Source of the DNA: Linnemannia schmuckeri
Taxonomy: Eukaryota > Mortierellomycota > Mortierellomycetes > Mortierellales > Mortierellaceae
NCBI GenBank assembly: GCA_029449235.1
Contig: JANATG010000008.1
Coordinates: forward strand, 2,170,001 to 2,234,000
Direction of reading: 5' to 3'
DNA: 64,000 nt
Of this stretch, positions 1-12,718 are shown in pieces. Positions within the stretch are counted from its first letter, which is position 1; each line of letters opens with the position of its first letter. The translations under genes and the position numbers were made by a program. Below the pieces are notes generated by a model. It saw only the letters and a program-made list of their open reading frames with translations. It did no database searches and was not told where the DNA came from.

Positions 1-1120
1 TTCATCCTTATGTAAACGGCGTCCTCCATGGCTTTCTCTCCTCTCTTCAAGTGGTCGCCTTCAATAGACTTGTATCATCACATCCCACATTTGCACCTTT
101 TTTTTATCTGTAACATAAAATAAATATTCATATCCTACAGTACCCATCTGCCCCCTTAAATGGAACGGCACATGAATGACAAAACAAACGATCCCTAGAG
201 TGCAGCCAACCCATCTGTCAGGTAGACGTTGGATGGATAGATGGACTAAACAGAAAAATGCTGAAAGTGATTGGGAATGCTATATTGTCCTAGAATAAAC
301 GAAGATGAGCCAACAAACTGTGCGCTTCTGAAAATTCTGTGTGGGGCAAGCATCTTTCTCCACTCTTTTTAATCCATTGAGGACCTAATTTTGGTAATCA
401 CTTTTTTTTTTTGCGACAAGCTCTTATCCTCCCTTCTTCGTTCTCCATATGCTCATCCTGTACATACACATATGATGCAGGCTTTCTCATTCCCACTTTC
501 CTTATTGAGCCGTTCAACTTTGTGTACATGTACCACACCGGCGGCGAATCGGGGTTTCGTAATACGTGCGCGATCCAACACCAACAGGAGTTGGGATGGG
601 TCAAGACACCTACAAGATAACAGGGACCTAGACACGCACTCTGAACTCAAAAAAGAGAACAAAAAAGTGTAGGGTTGACATAAGGACAAGATGGAATAAG
701 GATTTTGGGAGATCCTCTTTCCCCTTCCCAACGTGTTCATCATCTCTACTTCCTTTATTGACCCTCATGCACACACGCATACACGCACAGCGACAGAGAG
801 AGAGAGAGAAGAAAGAGAGAGAGAGGGAGAGTGCACGCGCGCCAATAACTGTCGGAATGATCCCAGACGATGACGGTGCTAACGAAGAGAGCTTTTCATG
901 AAAGGTGTGGGAGTTCGCACATTTTGAGATATATTCTTGTCGCTTTAATTGCTTGTTACTGGCTTGCTTGTATTCCCGCATATTCTTATATTAAAGCATT
1001 TCTACTCTTGGTAATGTTGCTATTTTTTTTTCTTTTCTTTCTTTCGTTCTCCACATACCCTCATCTTGATCGTCGCCATTTCCCCACACTCAATCGCCCA
1101 AAAAAAATAAAAAAATAACA
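1..1120. other. Intergenic, no gene seen
   Basis: Left edge of the window up to the lipase start. I see no convincing exon on either strand. It contains a purine-rich GA tract at about 796-832, and pyrimidine-rich DNA directly precedes the lipase ATG, which fits a fungal promoter and 5' leader. The first bases could belong to the end of a neighbouring gene that I cannot recognise. Confidence 0.5.
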
Positions 1121-2468
1121 ATGCATGCCAGCTCGCTGCTCCTAGCTACTATCCTTTTAACCCTGCTCTCATGCGCCAAAGCAGCACCTGCTTCCATCCC
1201 AACCCCCGATACTCCAGACAACGGTGTTGATAACACCAACACCGCTCAGCAACCTGCATCTGCGCTGCCTTCAGACCTGGCTCTGAATGTCGAGGCAGCA
1301 TTTGACTCTGTCACAGACATCTTCCAATCCCTCGACAATGGCATCTCCTCCCCCGAATCCGATCAGATAGATTGGACCTGCAAGCTGACAGAGCAGCATC
1401 CAAACCCAATCATCATGCTTCATGGACTTATTTCACCCGCCTTCAAGAGGTAAGGGTACGAACGACTATTTTTTTTGGAGTAAGGGTGAAGTTGAGCTTG
1501 ACATACCTGAAGAAAAAAAGAAATTAACTACAGATATTCCTTGTGTTCAACAACTCATGATGGACATACAAGCTGGAGGGTTATGGCCAAACGCCTCTCA
1601 GAAGCCGGATACTGTGTCTACAAGGTACATCAAAAATGCTATTTCCATCCAGCGGACCTGAGCACTCACAGAAAAAACACTACCTGTTTAACTCTAACGC
1701 TCGATATTTTTTCATACTTGTTAGCTCAAGTACGGAATGATCCCAGGTATCGAGACCATGGGCGGCCTGTCTGATATCCGCGAGTCCGCAAAAGAACTCG
1801 ACGCCTTCATCACAAAAGTTCTCTCTTCTTCCCCTTCCGCCCAAAAAGTCGACCTCATCGGCCACTCTGAAGGCACAGTCGTCGCCCGCTACTACCTCAA
1901 ATTCCTCGACCGTCAAGGTCAACCACAGACACAGCAACAGCAGAAGAAAAAGGCCCTCCAAAAGAGAGAAGGACGCGTCCGTTCGCTGGTGAGCATCGCA
2001 CCCGTCGGGAAGGGCACATCCGTCCAAGGCCTATTGTCAATGACGGAAGTCCTGGGCGTATTTGACTTTGTCGCCGAAGCTGTCCAGCAATATTGCGCTG
2101 CCTGTGTCCAGCTCCTGGAGGGCTCCGAACTGATGCAGGCGCTTTATGGCGATGATGGTCTGCAAGGTGAGGTTCCGGGCGTCCGGTATTTGAATATCGT
2201 AACGAGTCATGATGATATGGTAACCCCTTTTACCAACGGCGTCATGACCATTCCCGAAGCTCCAGAATCCACTAAAGCGGTGAAGATGGAGGTCGAAGCA
2301 TCGCGGTTACAAAACTTGGTGATCGAGAACCATTGCGACGTCAATCCCGATTACTCGAACCATTTTGGCATCTTCCAGAGCCCCTTTGCCTTCCATGCTA
2401 CCAACGCCTTCCTCTCATCCGATTCCGGCGCGCTTGATGCTACAATCCCTTGTACTCTCAAACTCTAG
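1121..2468 (+). CDS. Secreted lipase-like alpha/beta hydrolase
   Basis: Three exons (1121-1449, 1534-1624, 1725-2468) give 387 residues. The N-terminus is a typical signal peptide (hydrophobic residues 4-20, then an Ala-rich cleavage region). A first beta strand ending in a LHG oxyanion motif, a nucleophile elbow GHSEG (Ser about 188), a candidate acid in SHDDMVTPF (Asp about 303) and a His in SNHFGIF (about 353) give the order expected for the catalytic triad. This resembles class 2 (EstA-like) triacylglycerol lipases or esterases of fungi and actinobacteria, probably acting outside the cell on esters. Several Cys could form disulfides. A short Gln/Lys-rich loop after the elbow is unusual. 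The substrate cannot be told from sequence. An AATAAA-like signal lies just after the stop, near 2546. Confidence 0.85.
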
Positions 2469-2801
2469 TCGTTCTTCCGCCTGCCAACCATCACCAGACT
2501 TGGAACCTGCATCCTCCTGTCAGCAGTCAATACTCATTACTCATAATAAACAAATCCTGTTGCGACTAATTTGGTCCAACAATACTGTTGTTTTTAACGC
2601 TTGTTTTTTCATTATCGAAAGCTCATTTTTGGTAGGAGAAACAAAAAAGGGTGGTGGTGTTCCTGTTTGAAATGTTGCATGTAATGGTTGGAACTATGGG
2701 CATAGATGGATGGGAGTTATATAAGCACCCCTTCCGCCTTTCGCCCACGCTTTCGTAAAGAAAATGTAATCCTCCCCTTGTTGCGCTCCTGAACTGCAAG
2801 G
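2469..2801. other. Convergent intergenic, 3' UTRs
   Basis: A 333-bp stretch between the lipase stop and the Mo25 stop on the other strand. It probably holds both 3' untranslated regions. A TATATAAG-like string near 2717 is not followed by a gene on the plus strand. Confidence 0.5.
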
Positions 2802-5800
2802 TTATAAATCCTGAATCTGCTTCAACAAGAACGCCTTCTCGTCGTTGAACTGCTCGTCCTCTATGGTATGATTTTTTTTAAAAAAAGAAGCGTGTAAGTA
2901 AAAGTCGTGTCGACCATTGCCTGCCAACCCACACAGCCGATGAATTGCCAAAGCAAGCGATATAGTACCGTTGCGATCGTTATGGAAGGTACTGAGGAAG
3001 GAGATCAGCTTGTCCTGGTTCTTAGCCAAAATATCCAGCACAGGCTTGTTCTTATTGGGATTTGCAACAAAGACCTATGGAAACCACATAACGAAAAAGT
3101 TAGATTAGTATCACGCAATGAGAGCTCAATGGAATAAGAGCAGCCATATTAATCACAGAACACAAGACTAAAAAGAAATAGGCCGTACCTTGAAGACGTG
3201 GAAGGCCTCAAACTGAATATTGCGACTCCTGTCCTTCAACAGGTTCATCATCAGCTTCAAGTTGTCGGCATTGGCAATGTACCGCGTCATGATCGTAAAG
3301 TTAGTCCGGTCTAAGAGAATCTCGCCCAACAACTATTTGCATAAAGTTAACAAAGACATCGTTAGTTAGGCACGCCTCCATCAAACAATACGTAAAAAGT
3401 TCAGCTATCGCCTATCATTTCTGTCGGCTATTCACATCCGACAGTCGATAGGAACTGTGCGTACCTTTAATGACTGACGCTTGGTGACATAGTTGGTCGA
3501 CTGAAGAAGCTGGTTGTACTTGTCGAAAAACACGTCGTAGTTGCGCTCCAAAAAGTCAGCCACGAGGGCCTTGTGCCTGCTCAAGATTTCCTAGAAGTGT
3601 AAAAAAAATGTCATAAAACGTCAGTCGCGGAGGTTCGCGATATATCCGAACGCGCAATCCCATCCTTGTCGGCTCATTTGTTGATTAGTAAATGCCCGAG
3701 AAGAGATGCTCTCGTACCTTGAATGTGGCAAAGGCATCACTGGCGATATCGAACGTGTTCATCTCCACATAGTCGAAGAACTTGTATACTTGGTTCGAGT
3801 TGAAAACAATCTTGGTCAACACCTCATGTCGCAAACACTCCCGCAAGATCATGCCACAGTTAAGAGCAATCTCCTGATTTTCGTACCTAAAGAATAGGGA
3901 GTCAGAATAGCGTTAGGGAGAGCACACTTTATATTCCATGTTGTTTTTGTTTTTGTCAATATAATCGAAAAATAGCCAAGCTTCGCATCGCCGAGAATAG
4001 GGGTTGGACAAAAGAACAGGAGGACTTTGCCATGACGAAAGCATACATAAGGACATGTATCCATATTGTTCCACCAGCCCCTTTGTTCCCTCACGACTAA
4101 AAAAAATGTAGGAACGCGTCTCCTGGTGTCACGATCTCCTCTCTCCACCCCCTTTTTCGATCTCACGCCTGTTCTGCGCATGGTGAGGAGATAAATCCGC
4201 TGTATTCATGCACTAATCCCTTGCCAAGGTCAAGGAATATTACAAGCCAATAAGGTGAATATGTGTTTTGGTTTCTTGTTTTGCAGAGCAGGGCAAGGGT
4301 TGACTTTGACCATGAAAAAAGAAATGAAAGCGGGAAGAGTAAGTCCAAGCCAGGAGAAACAACTCTTCGTTGTTGACTACTTTCTTTTCGATCCCCCCTT
4401 TTTTTGTAGCTATGAGTGGTCAACGCATAAGGGAGTACGCAACAGGCACGAGTACACCCGTAGAATATCGTTCCTGTCGTGGCTGTGGTTCGTTCACAAG
4501 TACGAAGATCCCATGAGTTGCCACCCCTCCCTCCTTTTTCTCCTTTTCAGCCAGCTCGACTCGACTCGACTCAACCTAAATCAAAAATCCTCTCCTAAAA
4601 AAGTCGGCTAGGGTTTGGAGGCTGTCGACTCCCTTCCTGTAGCACTCATGATGAATCCAATTGTAAAAAGGGTCTCGAGACTCTCTTTCTTTCCTGTGAC
4701 GCACGATTGTAGCCAACTAATTTTTAGTGAAGGCGTTTTCCGTGGAAAAAACCAAACATGATGACCCCACAAGTGGGTGGTCATGCCAAAGTCTGTCCGT
4801 CCGACTGTCTGTATGCCTGTTTGCTCGTCTGCTCTGTTTGTTTGTCGGTCCTCTTGTCATCCCGCTCTTTTTTCCTTGCACTTCTCTGCACCGTTCTCGT
4901 TGATCTCCTTGATGATGATGATGGCGAATGAAATAACGCAAGGAAAGCAGAAGCACTTACCCTTGGATCAAGGTAAAGAGAATCTGGTCGCGCGTGCAGA
5001 GGTATTCCACTGTGGGGGAGCGGGATCCAATGTGACGTCGGAGCAAATTGTTGAAGATCTGGGCAACATCCTTCTTGGCCTCAAACTCGAACCGGCCAAT
5101 GTTGTCAACCAACAGCTGCAGTAAGTTATTGGTGTACACCTCCTGTGCCAGCTGAGCAACAGTCTCTGGGACGGGATCGTTTTCTATTAGGGGTGGAGAA
5201 AGAAAGAAAGACAACAACAAAGGAATCCGTCATCGATCCACGTGGGTGAGATCATAACGAGCGTGCGCCCTTTTCTATGTTAGTAAAAGTACATTGTCAT
5301 CTGGTTACGACAAGATTCTCGTTGTTTACGAGAAAGCTGAGAAAAAAAAAGGACTTCTGACTTGCCACTATCGCCATAAAGCATGGTCTTGATGGCCACC
5401 AGGATCTTGGAGATGTCTTCTGTGGCCTAAAGTGCGAAATAACGACAAGAAAAAAGGATCTTGCGATGTTAATGCAATGAGGAGGTGGCAGTTCATTCGT
5501 GTGCACATAATATCGACGATGTATTTCGACCTAATTTTTTTTTTTTTTTTTTTTTTTTTTGGCAGAGAAATCGGAGGGAAGGTCGATGGACGCGTTCTAG
5601 GTCGAGTCAATTGGGTCCCTCTCCCACTTTTTTTTTCTCGAAATGAAAAAAGAGCTCACTTGCCCTTATCGTCTTCATCCTTTTTAGTTCCTGTGCATTC
5701 ACACACTCTTTTAACGTATATTTTCCTGTCCTATGTCTTTTAAACATTTAGCTCTGATTGCAATGTATCGTTTTCCTTGGGTCGACAACAATATGAACGA

Positions 5801-6457
5801 CAGGAGGAGGATAACATTGCTGGGGTTATTGAGATATTGCCGAACGAGTGAGTGAGCGAGACCCAAAAGAGGGAACGAACACAACAACAACAACAACAAT
5901 AGCAACAAACAACAAGACAAATGAAGAAAAAGAGTAGACAAGAAATAAAGAAAAAAAAGCTCATAAAAAAAAAAAGAGTAGGTGGAACAAATAACGTGTC
6001 TTCCCCACAGCTACTACACAAAGACTTCTTTTTGTTTGGTGTTTGTTCAGGTACAAGGCGAGGTACAGCAACACCTCTGGGTGAACACCACTTGTCAACA
6101 TCGATAACCAACGAGGACTGAGGTAGGTGTGTGTGTGTGCGTGTTTTATGGTTGGCAAGAGACCTACAAAAAAAAGTGGGTTTCTCAACAACAACGAAAA
6201 AGTAACGAAAGACTGTGTGTGTCTCGTCTCTGTTTTGACTGACAGAATACCCAGGACATGGTAGAAAAAAGATAATGTTTTGCCCTACATTATTTCACAC
6301 AGGAGATATTTTTGATGTTGATCCGAATTAGAAAGTCAATGAACAGTGAATGAAGGATTACCTTTTTCCTGTCTGGCCCGTCAAGCTTCTGGATGGACTC
6401 CTTGAGGTTGCGGGCGAGTTCGTAGGGAGTCTTTGGTTTTGATTTGAAGAAGTTCAT
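2802..6457 (-). CDS. HYM1: Mo25/Hym1 (CAB39) scaffold protein
   Basis: Eight exons (6457-6362, 5426-5366, 5183-4961, 3886-3718, 3590-3465, 3332-3189, 3074-2969, 2860-2802) join in frame to 327 residues, close to the usual 330-340 of Mo25. The armadillo-like helical repeat protein is highly conserved: motifs such as KKDVAQIFNNLLRR, STFDIASDAFATFK-like, NYVTKRQSLKLLGE, RNIQFEAFHVFK and the C-terminal EDEQFNDEK all read through at the splice junctions. Mo25 proteins bind and activate Ste20/GCK-type kinases and in fungi act in the RAM/MOR network controlling polarity and septation. Two introns are long for this window (5427-6361 and 3887-4960, about 1 kb each). Intron 2 (5184-5365) starts with GC rather than GT. 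The family assignment is very secure; the symbol follows the yeast name. Confidence 0.95.
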
Positions 6458-8565
6458 GGTGTGCTGTGAGAGATTCAGGGTGGCTACTGTTATGGGTGGT
6501 TAACAAGGGGAAAAGAAGTGAAAGTGATGAGCTAAAAGGAAGAATGAAGAGTAGGAACGAGAGGGTGAGGGTGGAAGTCTGGGTATGTGTGCGAGGGGTG
6601 AGCGGGTGAGTGAGGGTGGTGGCGAAGAGTAAATGGGAATGAAAGAAAGAGAAGAGAAGAGGAGAAAGGAAGAGAGGAAAAGAGAAAGCGACAAGCGAAA
6701 GAGCCAAAAGTGAGAGTGAGGGATTTTGCTTGAGAAGTTGAGACCAGGACCAGGCACACATTCGTCTGAATCAGGCTCATAAAAAATAATGGTGATTCAC
6801 GCCATGTAAAATAGACTTAAAAAAATAATGTATCATCAGATGAGAAAACAAAGAGGGAGGAAGGGAAAAGGGGGGAGGGAGTAGGCCAACATCTTGATCG
6901 CACTCGCACTCCTATCTCTCACGCACACTATATTGAACGCGATTGACATCTGTGCTGTTGTTGTCAAAGTTGTGCCTGCAGGTTGTCATCATTCATCCCC
7001 CTCCTTTCTTCCTTCCCCCTCTCCCTCTGTTTGTTCTTTCTTCCTCGTCGTCGTGTTTTTATTTTTTCTTCCCGCGATGCTAAAACACACCAGTGTTCAA
7101 CAACGACGACGCGGTACAAGAAAAAATAAAATCAAGAAACTGATGGTAACATCTTTGTTTCTATCGTACTAGTCGCTTTAACCGTGACGGGACGAAGGAT
7201 TTCATGCCTTGCCACGACCTGCCATGTTGTACTACACGCCATGCTCCACCCCGAAAGGTCGCATGGTCAATTGATCCTTTTTGTGGAGTTTGGAGTAAAT
7301 ACCATCCGAAACCCATGTAAACAAACCCCAACCCATCAATTGAAGAGTTACTACTACCTGTGGGAACAAAATCCGTAACGGGCGACAGATAAACCTGGCT
7401 GCTGCTGCAGGGAAAAAAGGTTCGCGTCAACCTTCTTCTCTCCTTCCATCTCATCTAGCTTTGTCTTTTTCTTTTTTTTTTCTCACACTGACGCCCTTAC
7501 CTACTTTCCAATTTTCAATCTTTTTCAAACACTCCCTCACCTCCTCCTCTCTTTCCTCTTCTATTTCCACTCTTCTTTGTCCCACGCCATACCATGTTCA
7601 TTATGCCACCCAAAAAGAACACACCGCTCTCGCTCGCTTCAAGGTTCACGCCACACGATCCCATTCACGCCACACAACTTTTTTTTTTCTGTTCAGCAAG
7701 ACGGCCATACAAACTTCTCGCTGGTAGTATTGGAGGGCGTGTAACCAAACAAAAAGCAAATGCTCACCGCTTTTTTTTTGTGTCCACAAAGTGAAAGAAG
7801 AGAGGGCTGTAGCGTCTTTGACCGAAATTCCAAAACTTCTTTTCTTCAATTCGCTTCTTTCGTTTTTTTGTTCTCTTTGTCACTTTTCCATCCCTCATTT
7901 TTTTCTACTTTGAACGTGTCAACCGCACACAACACCTCTCACCTAGCCGGCAAGACGAGGCGGGCTAATGTGTGGCACAATAAATCTCTCGAGCTTATAG
8001 CGTTGTGTTGAATAACAGCTTTAACTGATTATCCAGAAAAAAAAAACCAGAGAGCACACAAAACCGGTAATACCTTTACAACGACGGCAAGTATAGTACA
8101 GTGCATACCGGGTCAATGACGACGAATTAGTGTCTTTTTTTTTTATTTTCCCGACATCGAGCAGCCACTCCGAAAATGGCAGCATGTTTGATGGTAGTCA
8201 TATACTCAAACCCATGATGACAGACCGACTGACTGTCCTGATTTTCTTGCCATCGTGTGTCACTGACTTCCCCAATGAGGGTGGAATTTCCATTTTCCAT
8301 CTCAGACGACCACATCCAATTTTGAATCCGTCTCGTCCAAGTTGTCATCGTATCATCTGCGATCGATGACTAGAACAACAAAAGAACGCGTCTTCCATGG
8401 CAGTGATGGAGATATGGAAATTACTTTGTATGGTTTAATAATTGAGAAGGAAGGGTATGCAACAGTTTTCGCGCAAAAAAAAAAAAAAAAAAAAATAGGG
8501 AGCAAATTAATGTTAAAAGTAAAGATCGCTATTTCCCGTTTGTACAAAGAACTACGAATCTATGC
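6458..8565. other. Intergenic, no gene seen
   Basis: About 2.1 kb between the Mo25 start and the end of Got1, both on the minus strand. It must hold the Mo25 promoter and 5' leader and the Got1 3' UTR. Open frames here are low-complexity Ser/Phe/Leu readings of pyrimidine tracts. A run of 21 A occurs at 8475-8495. I could not find exons, a tRNA or a repeat family. Confidence 0.5.
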
Positions 8566-9990
8566 TTAGACAGGAAGTCTCTGTCCACTGATGCGATCCA
8601 CAACCTAATATTGTTCGATGGTGCACAGAATGGGCGAAACGCGATTAATAAATATGTTAAATGTAATTGCTGCTCCAGTCCTGGAATTAAGTCCTTGTTG
8701 TTTGTAGATAGTGTTGACTGTGTGCTCCTTTAAGGGTCCCGAGGTTCAGGAAGGAACTGTTTCCACAGCGCCAGTTTCGATCCATGCAAGTTCACGAGAA
8801 AAGAGAATAAGAAAAAGATGTTCGAGAAAAGAGACATGAGATGAGAAGACGTGATGAGCATCTAGAGTACCATCAAGATGTTCCTTCTCTCGTCCATTCC
8901 TCTTTCAAAATGAAAAATGTCCATTCTCCAATGCCCTTTGTTCCAAAATTTACCTTGGAGATCCCAGGCGCACTCAAGATGTTTCCAATGACGGGCAATC
9001 TCCTCAAGAATCCAACAATCACAGGAAAGAAATCACTAAACATGATAAAAAGAGACGAGTGTAAGAATCACCCTGAAAGAAAAAAGCTCATATTTTCCAC
9101 GCTTCAAAACGATCTCCATTGCTTCCCAAAACAGCTCCCTTACCCAAAGAGATTGATGAATCCAAAGAGCTCGACGAGGATGCCGATGATGGGCCACTTG
9201 ATAAAGATGAGAAGGATACCCAAAAAGAAACAGATCGTCCCCCGGATCTTTTGAGGCCGCGCGAAAAAGAACATCGTCTTTTGAGGTCCAATGACCATCG
9301 TCAGTCCTGCCAAAAACAAGATCTATTTGAAACGTTTAAAGACGGAAAAGGGTCCAGGAGTTAAAAAAAAAGGGTTAGGGTAAGGGAAGAAAGGCTTTAT
9401 ATTAAGTATGTCCTTTGCTGATCAGACATAGTATAGAACTGATCCTTATCCATGGTTCAAAGTTGTTGCCCACTTTGTCCCGTCCAGAAAAAGAGGTTGA
9501 ATGTCTTGCACTGAAAAAGCTAACCCTGCTCAGGCGGTACATTTGATCCATGTAATGCCATGCCCATTGTAAGATCGCTATCTCCCGTCGCCCTTCTTTC
9601 TTCCTTCCTGGTGTAAAAGCTTCATTCACAACACTTCCTGTGTTATCCAAATCTAGCCTCTCCTCCACACCGATTTTTTCCAAGTCATCGTCGAGCTGAC
9701 GCTGTCCATCTCCATCCATCCTTCTTCCTGAAGACGCCTGACATGAGGTAAAGTTCTGCTTACGTTTCCGATGGCCAAGAGTCCGCCGTCAAAGAACATC
9801 ATCACGCCCATCAGCATAAAGAACAGTCCGAACGCCGTCAGTCCCACTCCAATCTCTAAAGAAGTAAAAGTGAAGACAAAGTGATGTCAGTTTGCGTGGT
9901 AGATGACGACAGAAAGAGTCGAGCCCCATGAAGTGTCGAATGGAATTTTCCAGGGACTTGTGTTTTACTTTGGGTGTCTGAGAGCCACAT
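8566..9990 (-). CDS. GOT1: Got1 family Golgi vesicle transport protein
   Basis: Five exons (9990-9969, 9855-9764, 9322-9144, 9035-8954, 8604-8566) give 137 residues, the normal size for Got1 (about 138). The protein begins MWLSDTQKIGVGLTAFG and carries the family's four closely packed hydrophobic segments, with the conserved GPQKT...FFARPQKIRGT loop between segments two and three and LPVIGN near the C-terminus. The last exon encodes only VVDRISGQRLPV. Got1 is a small tetraspanning membrane protein of COPII vesicles and the Golgi, needed with Sft2 for vesicle fusion at the Golgi. The first exon is 22 nt and the final coding exon 39 nt; both were located by phase and family similarity. The assignment is strong. 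Confidence 0.93.
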
Positions 9991-10344
9991 GGTCATTGCA
10001 GTATGTATAGTATCGTTAGGGGATGGAAAGAGGGAAGGGAGAGGTGTGAGTGTTTGTCGTGAGGAGTGAAAGTGAAATAAGAAAAAGTGATGGGAAGCGG
10101 AGATGACAGAAGAGTGAGAGAGATGTTTGATCAGTCTGTGACGTGGTTCCACCAGAAGGACGGTTGGAACATAAAATTGAAAATTGAGTTCATATCGTGG
10201 CATTGCACGGCATGGGGTACGTATTTTTGATTTATTATTAGTGAATTAGTGTAGTATGATAGTAATAGCAATAGTAGGTGTTAGGTGTTAGAAGTGAAAG
10301 GATATCGAAAAGAACGAACAAATAAGTTGGGCTTGACACAGAAG
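9991..10344. other. Intergenic, Got1 promoter side
   Basis: 354 bp between the Got1 start and the HAP5 stop, both minus strand. It should contain the Got1 promoter and the HAP5 3' UTR. Nothing else is recognisable. Confidence 0.5.
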
Positions 10345-11927
10345 CTACCAGCCCTCAGGCGGCAACTGCTGCGACCCATCCTCAGACGACTGCTGCCCAT
10401 GCGACATATGTTGCTGTTGCTGAAAGTCATACCGCTGCTGCTGTGGGTTCACATGCTGTTGCTGTTGTTGTGCCATTTGTGCCCTCATGTACTGCAATTG
10501 AAGCTGCTGCTGATACGGATCCATCCCTTCACCGCCACCGCCAGGGCCCTATTATTCACATTTGATCATCATCCAGAAATAACAAGAGTTGGTCAGAGCG
10601 AGTTCATATAAATCCTTAAGAGAGAACTGAGGAGAGCCCAGTTCCTTCCACAAGACACATGTTCATCCATCCATTCATATCACGTTTTTTGTTACTACCA
10701 ACGGTCAAGACTAACTTCGACGAAACTTACCATAGAGAACTGTCCATTCTCAAGCATACCATAGGGATATCCATAACCCTCCAACCCAATCGGACCTCCA
10801 CTACCACCCGCAGCAGTAGGACCACCAGGCCCAGCGCCTCCCATTGTAGGGAACGATTCTTGACTGAGTCGATGTTCAATCCCCCCACCAGACGCTGACT
10901 TGCCATGACCACTCGCCGCTTCCTTAGCCTCCTTTGCAGCCTTGAACTCTTCACGGGGGACAATGTCAATCAAGAAATCAAACATGTCGGTTTTGGAGAT
11001 CGCTGCTGCAATGTCGCTCCTTTGAAGCGTCCGCCGCTTGTTCTCTTCCGCATGGATCCTATTGCAAGCAATGCACAAAATATCAAGTAAGTGGAGAGAG
11101 AAATAAAAATAATGAGGAGATGGGCACAGGTGACCATTTCAAAAGGGAGATGACCGTTGTGTTTTGCTTTGCATGATTAGTATCCGTCATCTGGTTGGTT
11201 GAACGAACGCACCTGCGCCCCTATAATTTTAATAAAACAAGCTGTTGTTGGGGAATAACGACGAGAGAAGAGGAGGAAGAGAGAAAGAGATGGATGTACT
11301 TACCATGCGCGAATGGTCAACTCCGTGATGAAGATCTCGCATCCCTTGTCGAATATCATCGGTGCCTCCGCCGAGATCATCTTTGCCTAGCAGCATGATT
11401 ATTTTATTCGTTACACAAGACGCAATAGATGATGATTAGTTACCTTGGTTCCCGATCATCTTTTCTTCTCGCATCCATATCAAGAAGCGAGGAGCGCCAA
11501 GTAAACAATTTTTTTCTTTTTTTTTTTTTTTTTTTTTTTTGAGAAAAAAAAGAGAAAAAGACAGCAAAAGACTCAAAGCACAAAGTCTATTGCCATTCCC
11601 TGCATTTACCTTGACATCCTCGTCAGTTTTCATGACCTTCTTAATCCTTGCCAGCGGCAAGTGATGGATTTTGAAATCCTGTGGCACATTCTCGATATCA
11701 TGCATCTGGTTCATCCAGAACGAATGCAGTAACTGCATATGGGGGTGTTGCATCGGTGGTTGATGCGACGACGGAGCCGAAGGGTCATGCTGTTGTTGAT
11801 TCATCATTGGATACTGTGGATGCTGTTGGTGTTGCTGGTGTTGGTGGAGTTGCATTTGGTGTTGATAGTGTGTGGCCGCACTGGGGTCGTATGCAGACCC
11901 TGTCGAGTCTTGTCGTTGATGAGCCAT
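10345..11927 (-). CDS. HAP5: CCAAT-binding factor subunit HAP5 / NF-YC
   Basis: Four exons (11927-11610, 11380-11304, 11058-10731, 10548-10345) give 308 residues. A Gln/His-rich N-terminus precedes an NF-YC histone fold at about residues 80-175: LPLARIKKVMKTDEDVK, MISAEAP, FITELTIRAW, ENKRRTLQRSDIA and FDFLIDIVPREEFK are diagnostic. A Gly-rich stretch and a Gln-rich C-terminus (QQQQQ runs) follow, as in other NF-YC activating regions. It pairs with HAP3/NF-YB and HAP2/NF-YA to bind CCAAT boxes in the nucleus. The exon 2 acceptor is ambiguous: CTAG at 11387 would add Ala-Lys, whereas AAAG directly before 11380 gives the invariant VKMISAE. I used the latter. The gene lies tandem with Got1 and PTPA but shows no functional link to them. 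Confidence 0.93.
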
Positions 11928-12718
11928 CTTGTTTGTTTTGCCTGTAAGTTATGTTGAAGGTGTTGCTTGGGTGGTTGCTTTTGTTGCTGCTGTGGTTCCT
12001 TTGTTAGATAAGGGTCTTGCGTTACTATCCAGTTTGTGGTTGTTGTTGCGCTGTTTGCTGTGTCGAAAAGAAAGAAAGGGGAGAACTAGAGACGGACGGG
12101 AAGGCAAAATAAAAAAGGGAAGGAAGAGTGAAGAAAAGTGAAGAAAAGTGAAGAGGACGAATAGAAAAGAGCGAGTGAACTCGAGAGACAAGATGGGTAA
12201 TAGTAGAATGGCAAGGTATGGTAAGCAAGTTATGGACGGCAAAGAAAAGAAAGAGCTACTTTTCTATTCAGATGGAGGGAAGACGAGACGAGAAGAGAGA
12301 CAAGAGAGCGACACCCCCACCGACCAATCGTGAGAGACCAGAGACTGCCACTTTTTTCTTGTGTCACTTATGGCAGAAAAAAGGAAAACGGTTGATCACT
12401 GGTGAGACAAAAGCAAGAAAAAAAAAAAGGAAAAATGGAAAAACGCGGGAAAAACATAGGAGCGCGCCACCATTGCACAATAACAATGACAACAGCAACG
12501 GCGACAAGGGTATAGAAAGATATAGAAATATAGAAACAAGAGGCCATGTGACAACAACGACGGAAAATGTCAATGGAATGAGAGATGTACTGTATTTAGA
12601 TTTTTAAAATGTGTTTGGTATGCTTTGCTTGAGAAGTTCTTATCTCCTATCCATGAATCAAATGTGTCCATCATTGAACTCGTGACACAACAGACCCCGG
12701 TAGACCTCGTCCTGGATT
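11928..12718. other. Intergenic, HAP5 promoter side
   Basis: About 790 bp between the HAP5 start and the PTPA stop. It is purine-rich on the plus strand. One CCAAT motif on the plus strand near 12323 could matter for a gene encoding a CCAAT-binding subunit, but a single 5-mer is weak evidence. No exon is seen. Confidence 0.45.

Noticed and set aside
2712..2722. TATATAAG-like promoter box downstream of the lipase
   Set aside because: No plus-strand gene follows; the sequence after it is the 3' end of Mo25 on the other strand.
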